From a virus, in the IMG/VR virus record IMGVR_UViG_3300001352_000055, positions 1 to 29,361 of that record: 29,361 nucleotides of DNA; one strand, given 5' to 3'. The position numbers and the translations under genes are program-made. The notes beneath the pieces were generated by a model. The model saw nothing but the letters and a program-made list of their open reading frames with translations. It did no database searches and had not been told where the DNA came from. Shown here piece after piece: positions 6,359 through 13,406 of this stretch (positions within the stretch are counted from its first letter, which is position 1; each line of letters begins with the position of its first letter).

Positions 6359-7783
6359 TTACTTATTATGAACAACGTGTCCATTAACAATATATGTACT
6401 GTCTCCACCAACAGTCAGTGTATATACATCCTTAATCTGTTCTGGTGATTTATCAATTGAAGTTACTTCTTCATCATAATATTCATTTGTTTCAGAATTA
6501 TATTTCTTCAATATATCTCCTACCGCAAGTTGTGTTAAATCAAGGTTTGGATAATCTAAGGTTTCAGTATTTTCTCCAAGACATTTCCAACCATCAGTTG
6601 TTAAGAATGGGTGAGTACTTGAAACAAACATATCACTTCCGTTTATAGAATAATAATAATCTCTTAATTTGAAAGTTCTAAATCCTTCAATTTCTTTATG
6701 TAAACCATCTTGACCAATAACGTAATGAACTTCGTCATCTTCTTTGTTTGAGTATTGATCGTAAGCTGAATCCAACGTCATAATGCTTACTGTATTTGTA
6801 TCAACATTCCATCTATATAAATTAGCTGACCCAATGAAACACCCAGACCCAGATGCTTGTGCATTGGCTTCAAATCTCCATGTAGCAACTTTAGTATCTT
6901 CATATCCTGACTTTCGAGCCCAACATTCGATAATTTCAATATCTGTTTCATTATCAGTACCAGCAACTGGACCATAAGCAGCTGCTGTTGCCGCTGCTGA
7001 AACGGACGCGCCTGATGATGTGCTTGCCGTAACATATCCTGTATCTGTTATAATAGTACCGCCCGTAGTCTTAAGAACACATCGAGTTGTGTCTGGTGTT
7101 ACTGAGTTTTCTTCCCATATTGTTGTTGATTGGCCACTCGTTCTTGAAACAAATGCGCCAGTTGATTGAGTGTAATACCCAAGAGGATCTCCACCAGTTC
7201 CAGTTGGAGTAAATCTGATTTCTGAACCACCGCCTGATCTTGCGCGATAATAAATATTACAAGAGGAAGTAGAAGTAATTGGATCATTTACACCAAAATT
7301 CCCGCTGTAATGATTATCCGATTCTCCGGTAAGGAGTGTGCCACCTTCTCGAGCAACAATACTTGTAGCTCCTGGCCAACCGTTTAGAGAACCTCCACCG
7401 TTGGCAGTATATCCAAAAGCAACTGCTCTTATTTCAGATGCGGATATTACAGTAAAACACAAGTGCCATCTTTGATAACCTGACCATGTTGGTGTTGTTC
7501 CGTCGGCCCAGTTTATATTGCTAGAAAAAGTTGGTGTATGATTTGAAGTACTAAGATCTAATAACATTTGTGCAGATTTTCCAGCCGCCGCAGCCGTTTC
7601 AGTAAAAGTAGTATCAGCTGATAATATACAATTCATAAACGGAGTTGAAAAATTTATGTTATCATTAGTAGAAGATATTGCATAAGCACCCGCATGAGTT
7701 TTAATTCTTCCTACATTACCAACGATATTTTCCAATACTCTTTGATTGTCAATAACTGACGTGCCTGCTATATTAATCGACAT
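6359..7783 (-). CDS. Adhesin-like virion protein with C-terminal Hint (intein-like) domain
   Basis: This 474-residue protein has three parts. Residues 1-20 (MSINIAGTSVIDNQRVLENI) match the leader of two neighbouring proteins. Residues 21-312 are Gly/Ser/Thr-rich beta-type sequence and include TPTWSGYQRWHL (97-108) and IECWARKSGYEDTKV (285-299), modules also found in neighbours. Residues 315-474 are a Hedgehog/intein-like Hint domain: Cys315 after SG, a block-B-like SSTHPF (His391), and a block-F/G-like ending VYTLTVGGDSTYIVNGHVVHNK (453-474, quoted in sense; key residues His472, Asn473). The protein stops one residue after the Asn, so there is no C-terminal extein and no Cys/Ser/Thr at +1. 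Self-cleavage at Cys315, or crosslinking through a thioester, is plausible rather than splicing. The start follows a GGAG, 2 bases after a tiny upstream gene. Family role in the virion is inferred. Confidence 0.75.
   Translation of the reverse strand: MSINIAGTSVIDNQRVLENIVGNVGRIKTHAGAYAISSTNDNINFSTPFMNCILSADTTFTETAAAAGKSAQMLLDLSTSNHTPTFSSNINWADGTTPTWSGYQRWHLCFTVISASEIRAVAFGYTANGGGSLNGWPGATSIVAREGGTLLTGESDNHYSGNFGVNDPITSTSSCNIYYRARSGGGSEIRFTPTGTGGDPLGYYTQSTGAFVSRTSGQSTTIWEENSVTPDTTRCVLKTTGGTIITDTGYVTASTSSGASVSAAATAAAYGPVAGTDNETDIEIIECWARKSGYEDTKVATWRFEANAQASGSGCFIGSANLYRWNVDTNTVSIMTLDSAYDQYSNKEDDEVHYVIGQDGLHKEIEGFRTFKLRDYYYSINGSDMFVSSTHPFLTTDGWKCLGENTETLDYPNLDLTQLAVGDILKKYNSETNEYYDEEVTSIDKSPEQIKDVYTLTVGGDSTYIVNGHVVHNK
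6362..6841 (-). other. Hint domain coding segment (residues 315-474)
   Basis: The segment begins at the predicted nucleophile Cys315 (codon at 6839-6841) and ends at the last sense codon. Visible Hint features are the N-terminal Cys in GSGCF, the TH-containing block B (SSTHPFLTTDGW, 388-399), the VGDILKKY turn (421-428) common before the C-terminal blocks, and the terminal His-Asn (472-473). There is no room for a homing endonuclease: 160 residues matches mini-intein or bacterial intein-like (BIL) domains. Confidence 0.78.
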
Positions 7784-7785
7784 TA

Positions 7786-7941
7786 TTAATCTCCAGTTAA
7801 CCTATTAGTAGCTGCTATCAGCTCAGCCAAATTATCTTCTTCATTATCGTGTTCTGGATATTGAATCCATTCTTCCCATACATTGCCATCAGCGTCTTCT
7901 CTTTCGATTTTTGATGTTTTAAATAATCCTGTTAAAGCCAT
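7786..7941 (-). CDS. Small acidic protein of unknown function (51 aa)
   Basis: An ATG at 7939-7941 preceded by GGGGAG opens a 51-codon frame starting MALTGLFKTSKIEREDADG and ending LIAATNRLTGD before TAA. It fills the gap between two adhesin-like genes with a 3-base gap upstream and 2 bases to the next ATG, the same tight packing as its neighbours, and reads cleanly. It is acidic (many Asp and Glu in residues 13-37), with a VWEEWIQYPEHDNEED centre and a short C-terminal helix. I do not recognise a family. The context suggests a minor virion or chaperone-like accessory of the adjacent adhesins. Confidence 0.7.
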   Translation of the reverse strand: MALTGLFKTSKIEREDADGNVWEEWIQYPEHDNEEDNLAELIAATNRLTGD

Positions 7942-7944
7942 TTC

Positions 7945-8373
7945 TTATGCTCCCCAACTTGTTGCGGTAACTGAATGAACAGTAGAATCCCAAGATGTTA
8001 TAACAATAATCCAGTATCTTGCAGTTGTCCAATCAGGTTCTGAATCATTTTCAAAAAGCCAAGTTTTACCACCGCCAAATGTTAAATCGTGCAAGTCAGT
8101 TGATCCGTCAACTAAATATGTAAATTGATCACCGCCTGTAGTACCAGTTATTCCAGTAATTATTACATCACTACCACTTAATGTTAAAAACTCTTGAGTT
8201 TCTGCGGCCATAGATTGGGCAAGATTTGCTGTACCTTGAGTTCTTGTTGCGTAACCTGGTTGAACATTATCGTATTCACCATTAACTCCAGTAAGATTTT
8301 TAAACTGCATACCAGTTAAAGCACCACTAGTCGTTCTATCTATTACTGTTGTTCCGCCTATTTTAATTGCCAT
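7945..8373 (-). CDS. Small adhesin-like virion protein (142 aa)
   Basis: The protein opens with MAIKIGGTTVIDRTTSGAL, the same leader as the 337- and 474-residue neighbours (IAGTTVID type). Its C-terminal part, DWTTARYWIIVITSWDS (about residues 114-130), corresponds to TPTWSSDRYWTISGVIWPDG in the 337-residue protein and TPTWSGYQRWHLCF in the Hint-bearing protein. It therefore looks like a minimal version of a shared fold, leader plus one beta-domain. AGGAG lies upstream of the ATG, and the gap to the preceding gene is only 4 bases. Probable virion component; exact role unknown. No signal peptide or membrane segment. Confidence 0.7.
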   Translation of the reverse strand: MAIKIGGTTVIDRTTSGALTGMQFKNLTGVNGEYDNVQPGYATRTQGTANLAQSMAAETQEFLTLSGSDVIITGITGTTGGDQFTYLVDGSTDLHDLTFGGGKTWLFENDSEPDWTTARYWIIVITSWDSTVHSVTATSWGA

Positions 8374-8377
8374 ATAA

Positions 8378-9391
8378 TTAAACTCCTGGGTTCACTCCGG
8401 CCGTTGGTCCGTAATTACAAAACACACTTAATGGACCTACGTTAGCCGTCGAATAAAATGTACCTTCATTACACACAATCTTAATTCTAAAATCTGGATC
8501 TGAAGAGTTAAAGTTTGCAGTAGTATGAGAATCATTTCCTGAGCTTGAATCTACTTCTGCAGACCAGCCAAAGAACACCTGCGATGAAGCACAATTATAA
8601 TAAGTTCCTGCTGCCAAGCCGTCATCTGTTGGCAAAGGGCCATAACTGTGACCCGAATTACTTCCGCAATTAGATCCTGAACAGTTCTGAGTGCCAGGGT
8701 TATATTGAACTTCTACTGATGATATTCCAGTTAATCCTGTATAGTTTGCATATGTAGTATACTGAGTAGATCCGTTTCTCGAATCACCTGAACCATAAGT
8801 TACATTAACTCTATTATTTGCTGCACTATGAAGAAACGACATCCAGGCTGCAGCCCAAGGAGTACCTGATCCAAAAGAACTTGCTAGGTTATCCCATTGA
8901 TTACCAAGACCACCTAAAAAATTTGAAAACGAGGATGATGGAGCCGACACTGCATCAAAAGGTACCGCTGTACATCTTGCTACACCATCAGGCCATATTA
9001 CACCACTGATTGTCCAATATCTATCGCTTGACCAAGTAGGTGTTGATGTAAATGAAAATTGAGAAATAAAGGTTGGGGTATACCCAGCGGATGCACGATC
9101 TAAATATATGGTAAAATGACTACCGATTTGACCTGCACTAAAAGCTCCAGCAGGAGCTACAGAAAACTGCAAGTTTTGAGTCATCGCGAAACTAAATGCA
9201 GCATAACCTTGAGTAGATGCTGTACCGCTGTCTGCATCTCCTATTGGTATTGCACCACTAGATGGAATTGTTATTACATCCGGATGAAAATCCGTAAAGT
9301 TAACATCTTCAAAAAATGTTTCATCACCATTGGAAGTGCCAATAACTCTTGAATCGTCAATTACCGTTGTGCCGGCTAGTTTAATCGCCAT
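8378..9391 (-). CDS. Adhesin-like virion protein (337 aa)
   Basis: First gene of the adhesin-like block, with a perfect late promoter 39 bases upstream (9431-9438) and a strong GGAGG ribosome site. The leader MAIKLAGTTVIDDSRVIG is shared with two downstream genes. A central beta-domain contains YTPTF and TPTWSSDRYWTISGVIW (about residues 107-133), paralogous to neighbours. The distal half is Ser/Gly/Asn-rich with a cysteine cluster (NCSGSNCGSNSGHSYG, about 236-251) and ends in GPTAGVNPGV. Composition and context (next to neck genes, in a fibre region) suggest a virion-surface or host-binding protein. No enzymatic motif seen. No named family can be supported. Confidence 0.7.
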   Translation of the reverse strand: MAIKLAGTTVIDDSRVIGTSNGDETFFEDVNFTDFHPDVITIPSSGAIPIGDADSGTASTQGYAAFSFAMTQNLQFSVAPAGAFSAGQIGSHFTIYLDRASAGYTPTFISQFSFTSTPTWSSDRYWTISGVIWPDGVARCTAVPFDAVSAPSSSFSNFLGGLGNQWDNLASSFGSGTPWAAAWMSFLHSAANNRVNVTYGSGDSRNGSTQYTTYANYTGLTGISSVEVQYNPGTQNCSGSNCGSNSGHSYGPLPTDDGLAAGTYYNCASSQVFFGWSAEVDSSSGNDSHTTANFNSSDPDFRIKIVCNEGTFYSTANVGPLSVFCNYGPTAGVNPGV

Positions 9392-9430
9392 CTTCGTCCT
9401 CCAGACTATTAGCGTTTTAAGTATATAGTT

Positions 9431-9438
9431 TATTTATA
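9431..9438 (-). promoter_or_regulatory. T4-type late promoter for the adhesin-like block
   Basis: The minus strand reads TATAAATA, an exact late-promoter octamer, in the 48-base gap between the sugar-enzyme cassette and the 337-residue adhesin-like gene, 39 bases before its ATG. It separates two transcription units that are otherwise contiguous. Confidence 0.65.
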
Positions 9439-9439
9439 C

Positions 9440-10192
9440 TTAGTCTCTTCTTTCAATATCAGATTCTTCGAGTTTGTCTCCAAGCCATACTTCAATTACT
9501 TTAGCGGTTTCGGTACCAACATTTGTTGCTCTATGCCAAACATTCTTTGGAATGTCAACACTTTGCCCTTCCCAATAGATACGAGATTCTGTTCTGTTCA
9601 TACCATGATCAAGTTCCATTAATATAGAACCTTTTACAACATGCCAATGTTCAGATCTGTGTTTATGTTTTTGGTCGCTTAGTGATTGTCCTGCATCAAA
9701 ACTTAGTTCTTTAACTCGCCAAGATCCGTTAGAATCTAATATTTTATATGTACCCCATTTACGCTGAGTCGTAGGTTGAGACCATTCTTTTAATATCCAA
9801 CTTGATGAATTCTTTTTATCTTCTCCACCAACTCCAAACTCAAACTGAATACCTTCTACTGCCATCTCAGGGATGTTGTCTGATGTTCTATCACCACCAT
9901 TAACAAATATAATGGTATCGTGTGGATACAACAATTTAACTTGTTCTAAGCAATGTATCGCGCTTCCATCAGAATCATCAAAATCAATAACTGCATCAAC
10001 ACATGCTAATGCCTTAACGATTGCTGCTCTTTCTTTCCAAGGCATAAATGCTCTACCTTTCTTTCGTATTAACCATTCGTCAGAATTAACTCCAACGACA
10101 AGGTTAGTACCAGAAAGTGAAGCATCTTTTAAATATTCAATATGTCCTGAATGAATTGGATCAAAACCACCTGTCGCAACTACAGTAATCAT
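9440..10192 (-). CDS. Nucleotidyltransferase-cupin fusion (HldE/TagD-like plus ManC/AlgA-like cupin)
   Basis: Two domains are visible in 250 residues. Residues 1-137 form an HxGH nucleotidyltransferase: GGFDPIHSGH (8-17), VNSDEWLIRKKG (35-46), KERAAIV (53-59), NGGDR (98-102) and SSSWIL (129-134). Together these resemble the adenylyltransferase domain of HldE/RfaE more than TagD. Residues 144-250 form a cupin very like the C-terminal domain of GDP-mannose pyrophosphorylase/type II mannose-6-phosphate isomerase: RKWGTYKIL (144-152), metal-binding HKHRSEHWHVVKG (176-188; His176, His178, Glu181) and His220 in IPKNVWHRATN. The pyrophosphorylase domain that normally precedes this cupin is replaced by the nucleotidyltransferase. 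It probably makes and isomerises an activated sugar. The ATG overlaps the upstream stop (ATGA), implying coupling. Substrate unknown. Confidence 0.88.
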   Translation of the reverse strand: MITVVATGGFDPIHSGHIEYLKDASLSGTNLVVGVNSDEWLIRKKGRAFMPWKERAAIVKALACVDAVIDFDDSDGSAIHCLEQVKLLYPHDTIIFVNGGDRTSDNIPEMAVEGIQFEFGVGGEDKKNSSSWILKEWSQPTTQRKWGTYKILDSNGSWRVKELSFDAGQSLSDQKHKHRSEHWHVVKGSILMELDHGMNRTESRIYWEGQSVDIPKNVWHRATNVGTETAKVIEVWLGDKLEESDIERRD

Positions 10193-11457
10193 TTGAGCGG
10201 ATCCATGAAATAATCAAATACAAAATTAGTATCTTTAGTTGCTAACATTTCTTTTGGAATATCAACTACATCAGGGTGGTAATACCAATCTTCATAAGGA
10301 TAACCATCAGCGTGGAATCCAACATTTGGAACTGCACAAACATATCCATGTTCTTCTAATATCTTTTTGGCAGCATACTTTTTATCTGTACTTAAACGAT
10401 ACGAATCATGTTCAAAAGTAATTATACCAAACTTGAATTTATCCAAAGGCATTTTTTCTAATACCGAGATTGATAATTCATCACAATCAATTTGTAAATA
10501 ATCTATTATTGGATCCATGCAATGTTTGTAAAATAAATCTTCGTAATTTATTTCAGTTGCATCAGCACAAATTACAGTATTGTTTCTTGCTTGTCTAAAT
10601 TCATAACACAAGGCTTCAGAGTTATCTACTGAAATACCTTTCCAACCAAACTCCTCTTCAAGCAATGCTGTATTATTATGAACATGCGGATCTCCTGAAC
10701 CAATCTCTAAATAAGAACCATTCTTTTTACCTCTATATGCAGATAAGACAAACATATCTTGAAAATGTTTAGAGTGATTTACATGAATCTTTTCTATACC
10801 AGGAAATAAGAATTTATATCTTTCAAAATCTTCTTGAGTATATGGTATAATGTCAGGATAGAAATTCCAATCCAATGCCAACTGAACTTTTTCTCTAAGA
10901 TGTTCTGGTAATTTACGTTTATGTTTTAAATTAAAGAATAATTGTTTTCCATCTTGTTGAGCAGTAATAGACCATTTAGCCAAAGCTTGAAAATATTCTA
11001 AATCTATTTTTCCTGGAAATCCTAATTCTTCATTAGGAACAATATCTTCAATATCTAACGCCAAGTTGGCGTGTAATAAACAACTTTTCCATTTCTTCAT
11101 CTTTTCGTAAACAGCACATAAAAGATAATGCGCCTCAGGTCTTTTTGGCATTAACGCCGCAGCGTCAAGTAATGCTCCTTCCGTTGTAAAGTTTCTATCT
11201 CTTTGCCTATCATAACATCGAGCAATACCAATTAATGATTTATATTGAAGGTTAGTATCTTTAGAAATATCAGCAGTCTTTAAATATAAAGATACTGCCA
11301 TTGCACCATTTTCTATTTTATCATAACACTGGGCCAAATTATAAATCTTTACTGGATTCTTTGGATCCATGATATGAGTTGTAAGTACATCTTGTAAATT
11401 CTTTTTATCATTTACATCAACAACATCACTCTCTGTAATGTATCTTTTAATCTTCAT
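10189..11457 (-). CDS. TPR-FkbM-type methyltransferase
   Basis: The N-terminal part (about residues 36-136) has TPR-like helical repeats: VKIYNLAQCYDKIENGAMAV, YKSLIGIARCYDRQRD and AHYLLCAVYEKMKKWKSC each with the spaced small/aromatic pattern of TPRs. The C-terminal part (about 230-395) is a SAM-dependent methyltransferase of the FkbM (Methyltransf_21) type: glycine motif YLEIGSGDP (249-257), acidic end of strand 2 in SVDNS (276-280), the family-typical DYLQIDCDE (319-327, the usual YLKIDVEG) and TFEHDSYR (347-354). FkbM enzymes O-methylate sugars or similar hydroxyls; the TPR part may bind a protein or glycan partner. GGAGAGG inside the last codons of the upstream gene is its ribosome site, and it overlaps the next gene by 4 bases. 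Target is unknown; a surface glycan is inferred. Confidence 0.87.
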   Translation of the reverse strand: MKIKRYITESDVVDVNDKKNLQDVLTTHIMDPKNPVKIYNLAQCYDKIENGAMAVSLYLKTADISKDTNLQYKSLIGIARCYDRQRDRNFTTEGALLDAAALMPKRPEAHYLLCAVYEKMKKWKSCLLHANLALDIEDIVPNEELGFPGKIDLEYFQALAKWSITAQQDGKQLFFNLKHKRKLPEHLREKVQLALDWNFYPDIIPYTQEDFERYKFLFPGIEKIHVNHSKHFQDMFVLSAYRGKKNGSYLEIGSGDPHVHNNTALLEEEFGWKGISVDNSEALCYEFRQARNNTVICADATEINYEDLFYKHCMDPIIDYLQIDCDELSISVLEKMPLDKFKFGIITFEHDSYRLSTDKKYAAKKILEEHGYVCAVPNVGFHADGYPYEDWYYHPDVVDIPKEMLATKDTNFVFDYFMDPLK

Positions 11458-11459
11458 TA

Positions 11460-12503
11460 TTAACCTCTCCTCACAAAATCAAAGAATAATTCTTCAGGCA
11501 TTTTTAATAAGAATGTACCATTGTCTTGATAACCAAAAGCAATAATTACATTACCATCTAAGAATACCATACCAGTCGCAAACTCAATATTATATTCAAG
11601 ACCTGTCGTAGGATCTTTTTGAGTACCTAAGAAATGGAAGTCCTTTGTAAAATGTTCTAATTTCCAATCTTTATCCCATACAATTACTCTATGATTGTAA
11701 TGACCATCTTTACGTCCAAACGCGTCTTTCTTTAAATCAACTTCATGAGTTAAACACATGTGTCGACCTTCGCCAATTGGATGTACTTGAGTACCACCTC
11801 TTAAATCTCTCCAAAGACCACGTTCAGTACCAACCTTTTCTTCGGTTAAATGAACCGTCTCAGTTGTACCTTTATCAATGTCAAATTTTACAAGTTCAGT
11901 AGGATTAGTCCATTTAACAAAATGCCATGGCATATCAACAACTGGCATCCAATTCTTTTCACAATATGTTGCATCATCTCCTGGAGCAGGAATGGGAAAA
12001 CGAGCAACTTCTTTCCATTGACCTTCAATATATTCTAATTCTTGAAGCTCCATTCTACCTCTACCTTTATCGTCATAACAATCTCGACGTACTCCGCAAA
12101 GGAATAAACGGCCTTCCCAATTAAAGAGACGACCGTCTTCAAGACCAATAAAGTTCCATGTAGGTTTAGTATCAAGTTCTGTTGTATCAATCCTTTGAGC
12201 ATGGATAATTTCTAAATCACCATTTAGCTCACACATAACATTATATGTTGTTAACGTAATATCGTTTTCAGGATGGATGTATTGAAGAGGACCCCAGACG
12301 TGAGGCCAATGTTTTCCTTCGGAATGATAAAGAGTATAATTAACATGGCGGACATTCAAAAGAATCCTTCCTTCATGTAGAAAGATGGAAGGATTCATAA
12401 TCCCTGTCTCGCCGGTTAACTCTTTGGGTAGTGTAATTGGGTGGATGCTTCCGCCACGTTTCAGTGCATAGTGCACCAATCCGTGATGCCGTAAATCATG
12501 CAT
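11460..12503 (-). CDS. Five-bladed beta-propeller, GH43/GH130-like glycan-active protein
   Basis: This 347-residue protein shows the repeating blade pattern of glycosidase-type five-bladed propellers: MNPSIFLHEGRILLNVR (36-52), FIGLEDGRLFNWEGRLFLCG (118-137), CEKNWMPV (181-188), LRGGTQVHPIGEGRHMCLTHE (234-254) and a late EYNIEFATGMVFLDGN. The LEDGR, EKNWMP and GGT elements occupy the places of EDPR, KNWxPF and GGTP in GH130 mannoside phosphorylases and the related GT108 mannosyltransferases. Asp123 in LEDGR would be the catalytic-acid position. The expected phosphate-binding residues cannot be confirmed by eye, so hydrolase, phosphorylase and transferase remain open. It heads the three-gene sugar cassette with a GGAG site 5 bases before the ATG and a promoter-like AATAAATA upstream. 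No signal peptide, so it acts in the cytoplasm or on the virion. Confidence 0.72.
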   Translation of the reverse strand: MHDLRHHGLVHYALKRGGSIHPITLPKELTGETGIMNPSIFLHEGRILLNVRHVNYTLYHSEGKHWPHVWGPLQYIHPENDITLTTYNVMCELNGDLEIIHAQRIDTTELDTKPTWNFIGLEDGRLFNWEGRLFLCGVRRDCYDDKGRGRMELQELEYIEGQWKEVARFPIPAPGDDATYCEKNWMPVVDMPWHFVKWTNPTELVKFDIDKGTTETVHLTEEKVGTERGLWRDLRGGTQVHPIGEGRHMCLTHEVDLKKDAFGRKDGHYNHRVIVWDKDWKLEHFTKDFHFLGTQKDPTTGLEYNIEFATGMVFLDGNVIIAFGYQDNGTFLLKMPEELFFDFVRRG

Positions 12504-12531
12504 GTTGACTCCATAATGTAGATCAAAATTT

Positions 12532-12539
12532 TATTTATT
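12532..12539 (-). promoter_or_regulatory. Candidate late promoter for the sugar-enzyme cassette
   Basis: The minus strand reads AATAAATA, one mismatch from TATAAATA, 28 bases before the ATG of the propeller gene and just after the stop of the preceding small gene. Spacing matches the other candidate late promoters. Confidence 0.4.
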
Positions 12540-12542
12540 CAT

Positions 12543-12872
12543 TTAAGACCAAGGAATTGCTTTCTCAGTAGTCCCTTGTTTTGCTATCTTTTGTTGAATA
12601 GTGGTATCGTAAGATGCTATTAGATCAGCAGATAATCCTGCTTCTAACCATTCTATAACCTTTGCTTCTGTTAAACTAGAAAAGGCAACGAAATCGGACT
12701 CAGCAACACTACTAGCGGTCTGTGTATGATAGCCAACAATACTTGCTGCTTTATCTCCGTCGATACCTTTTCTTCTCCATTGTATTTTAACAACAGAATC
12801 TGTTAACGTAGCTCCGTCACCATTGACTTCGTCTTTGGTTTCAAAGTTAACTATTTCCCAAGAATAAGTCAT
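12543..12872 (-). CDS. Small virion-associated family protein, paralogue 2 (109 aa)
   Basis: The protein has the layout of a small family common near fibre genes of marine T4-like phages (annotated as DUF7936-type, from memory): N-terminal YSWEIVNFETKDEVNG, a central strand VVKIQWRRKGIDGDKAAS (about 27-44), then FSSLTEAKVIEWLEAGL (about 64-80) and a terminal AIPWS. The 143-residue neighbour has the same blocks in the same order (TWSITGLKKRDQVNAEGATL; VQTYWKVVGVDGDG; FDDLTENTVVGWVQ; AAMPW), so the pair arose by tandem duplication. The gap between them is 11 bases. Function unknown. No enzymatic motif. Confidence 0.75.
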   Translation of the reverse strand: MTYSWEIVNFETKDEVNGDGATLTDSVVKIQWRRKGIDGDKAASIVGYHTQTASSVAESDFVAFSSLTEAKVIEWLEAGLSADLIASYDTTIQQKIAKQGTTEKAIPWS

Positions 12873-12883
12873 TGTTTAAGACC

Positions 12884-13315
12884 TTATTCTGGAGCTGCAG
12901 GATCTTCACCAGGTTCTGAATCTGGTTCCGCAGCAGCTAAAGGTGATACTTCATCTTCGGGTGCCCAAGGCATCGCTGCATCAGCAACTAGTTCGTCGTC
13001 AATCTTCTTAGCGACAATTCCTGAAATATGATCAGCATATCCCTGGTCAGAATTTACAACGTTTTGAACCCAACCAACAACTGTGTTTTCAGTTAGATCG
13101 TCAAATGCTGTAAAAGAACCAGCAGGAACGTTTTCAGCAGTAAAAGGTGTAGCTCCTGAGAACTCTCCTTCGTTACCATCGCCGTCTACTCCAACAACTT
13201 TCCAATATGTTTGAACAATAGCTCCGGTTAATGTCGCGCCTTCAGCATTTACTTGGTCTCTTTTCTTCAAACCAGTAATACTCCAAGTCCACGTATAATC
13301 TGTACTTAGTGCCAT
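12884..13315 (-). CDS. Small virion-associated family protein, paralogue 1 (143 aa)
   Basis: First gene after the giant fibre, with its own perfect late promoter (13353-13360) and an ACGGAGAAAAAAA ribosome site. The first 115 residues are paralogous to the next gene: YTWTWSITGLKKRDQVNAEG, a central TYWKVVGVDGDGNEG, FDDLTENTVVGWVQNVV and MPW. It differs by an extra acidic Pro/Ala/Glu tail of about 28 residues (EDEVSPLAAAEPDSEPGEDP), probably disordered. Related small proteins recur beside fibre genes in marine T4-like phages, but their role is not established to my knowledge. The family assignment (DUF7936-like) is by pattern recall. Confidence 0.75.
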   Translation of the reverse strand: MALSTDYTWTWSITGLKKRDQVNAEGATLTGAIVQTYWKVVGVDGDGNEGEFSGATPFTAENVPAGSFTAFDDLTENTVVGWVQNVVNSDQGYADHISGIVAKKIDDELVADAAMPWAPEDEVSPLAAAEPDSEPGEDPAAPE

Positions 13316-13352
13316 TTTTTTTCTCCGTAATTAATAACTTATGTTATATTTC

Positions 13353-13360
13353 TATTTATA
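13353..13360 (-). promoter_or_regulatory. T4-type late promoter after the giant fibre gene
   Basis: The minus strand reads TATAAATA, exact consensus, 37 bases before the ATG of the 143-residue protein and 20 bases after the terminator hairpin. The terminator-then-promoter order defines a clean transcription unit boundary. Confidence 0.7.
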
Positions 13361-13380
13361 CATTGTTTGTATTATATCAA

Positions 13381-13406
13381 AAACTAGTTCATATGTCAAC
13401 TAGTTT
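13381..13406 (-). terminator. Rho-independent terminator at the end of the giant fibre gene
   Basis: A perfect 9-base inverted repeat (AAACTAGTT and AACTAGTTT, 8-base loop) overlaps the TAA stop codon. On the minus strand the 3' arm runs into a short T tract (TTTTTGAT). The stem is AT-rich, so it may be only partly efficient. Confidence 0.6.

Noticed and set aside
6362-6841. True splicing intein with homing endonuclease
   Set aside because: The domain is only 160 residues, has no endonuclease motif, lacks a C-extein and has Lys rather than Cys, Ser or Thr after the terminal Asn.
6787-7287. Minus-strand open frames in another frame within the Hint-bearing gene
   Set aside because: They are out-of-frame shadows, Leu/Gln-rich by composition, and lack ribosome sites. 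The main frame has continuous modular homology.
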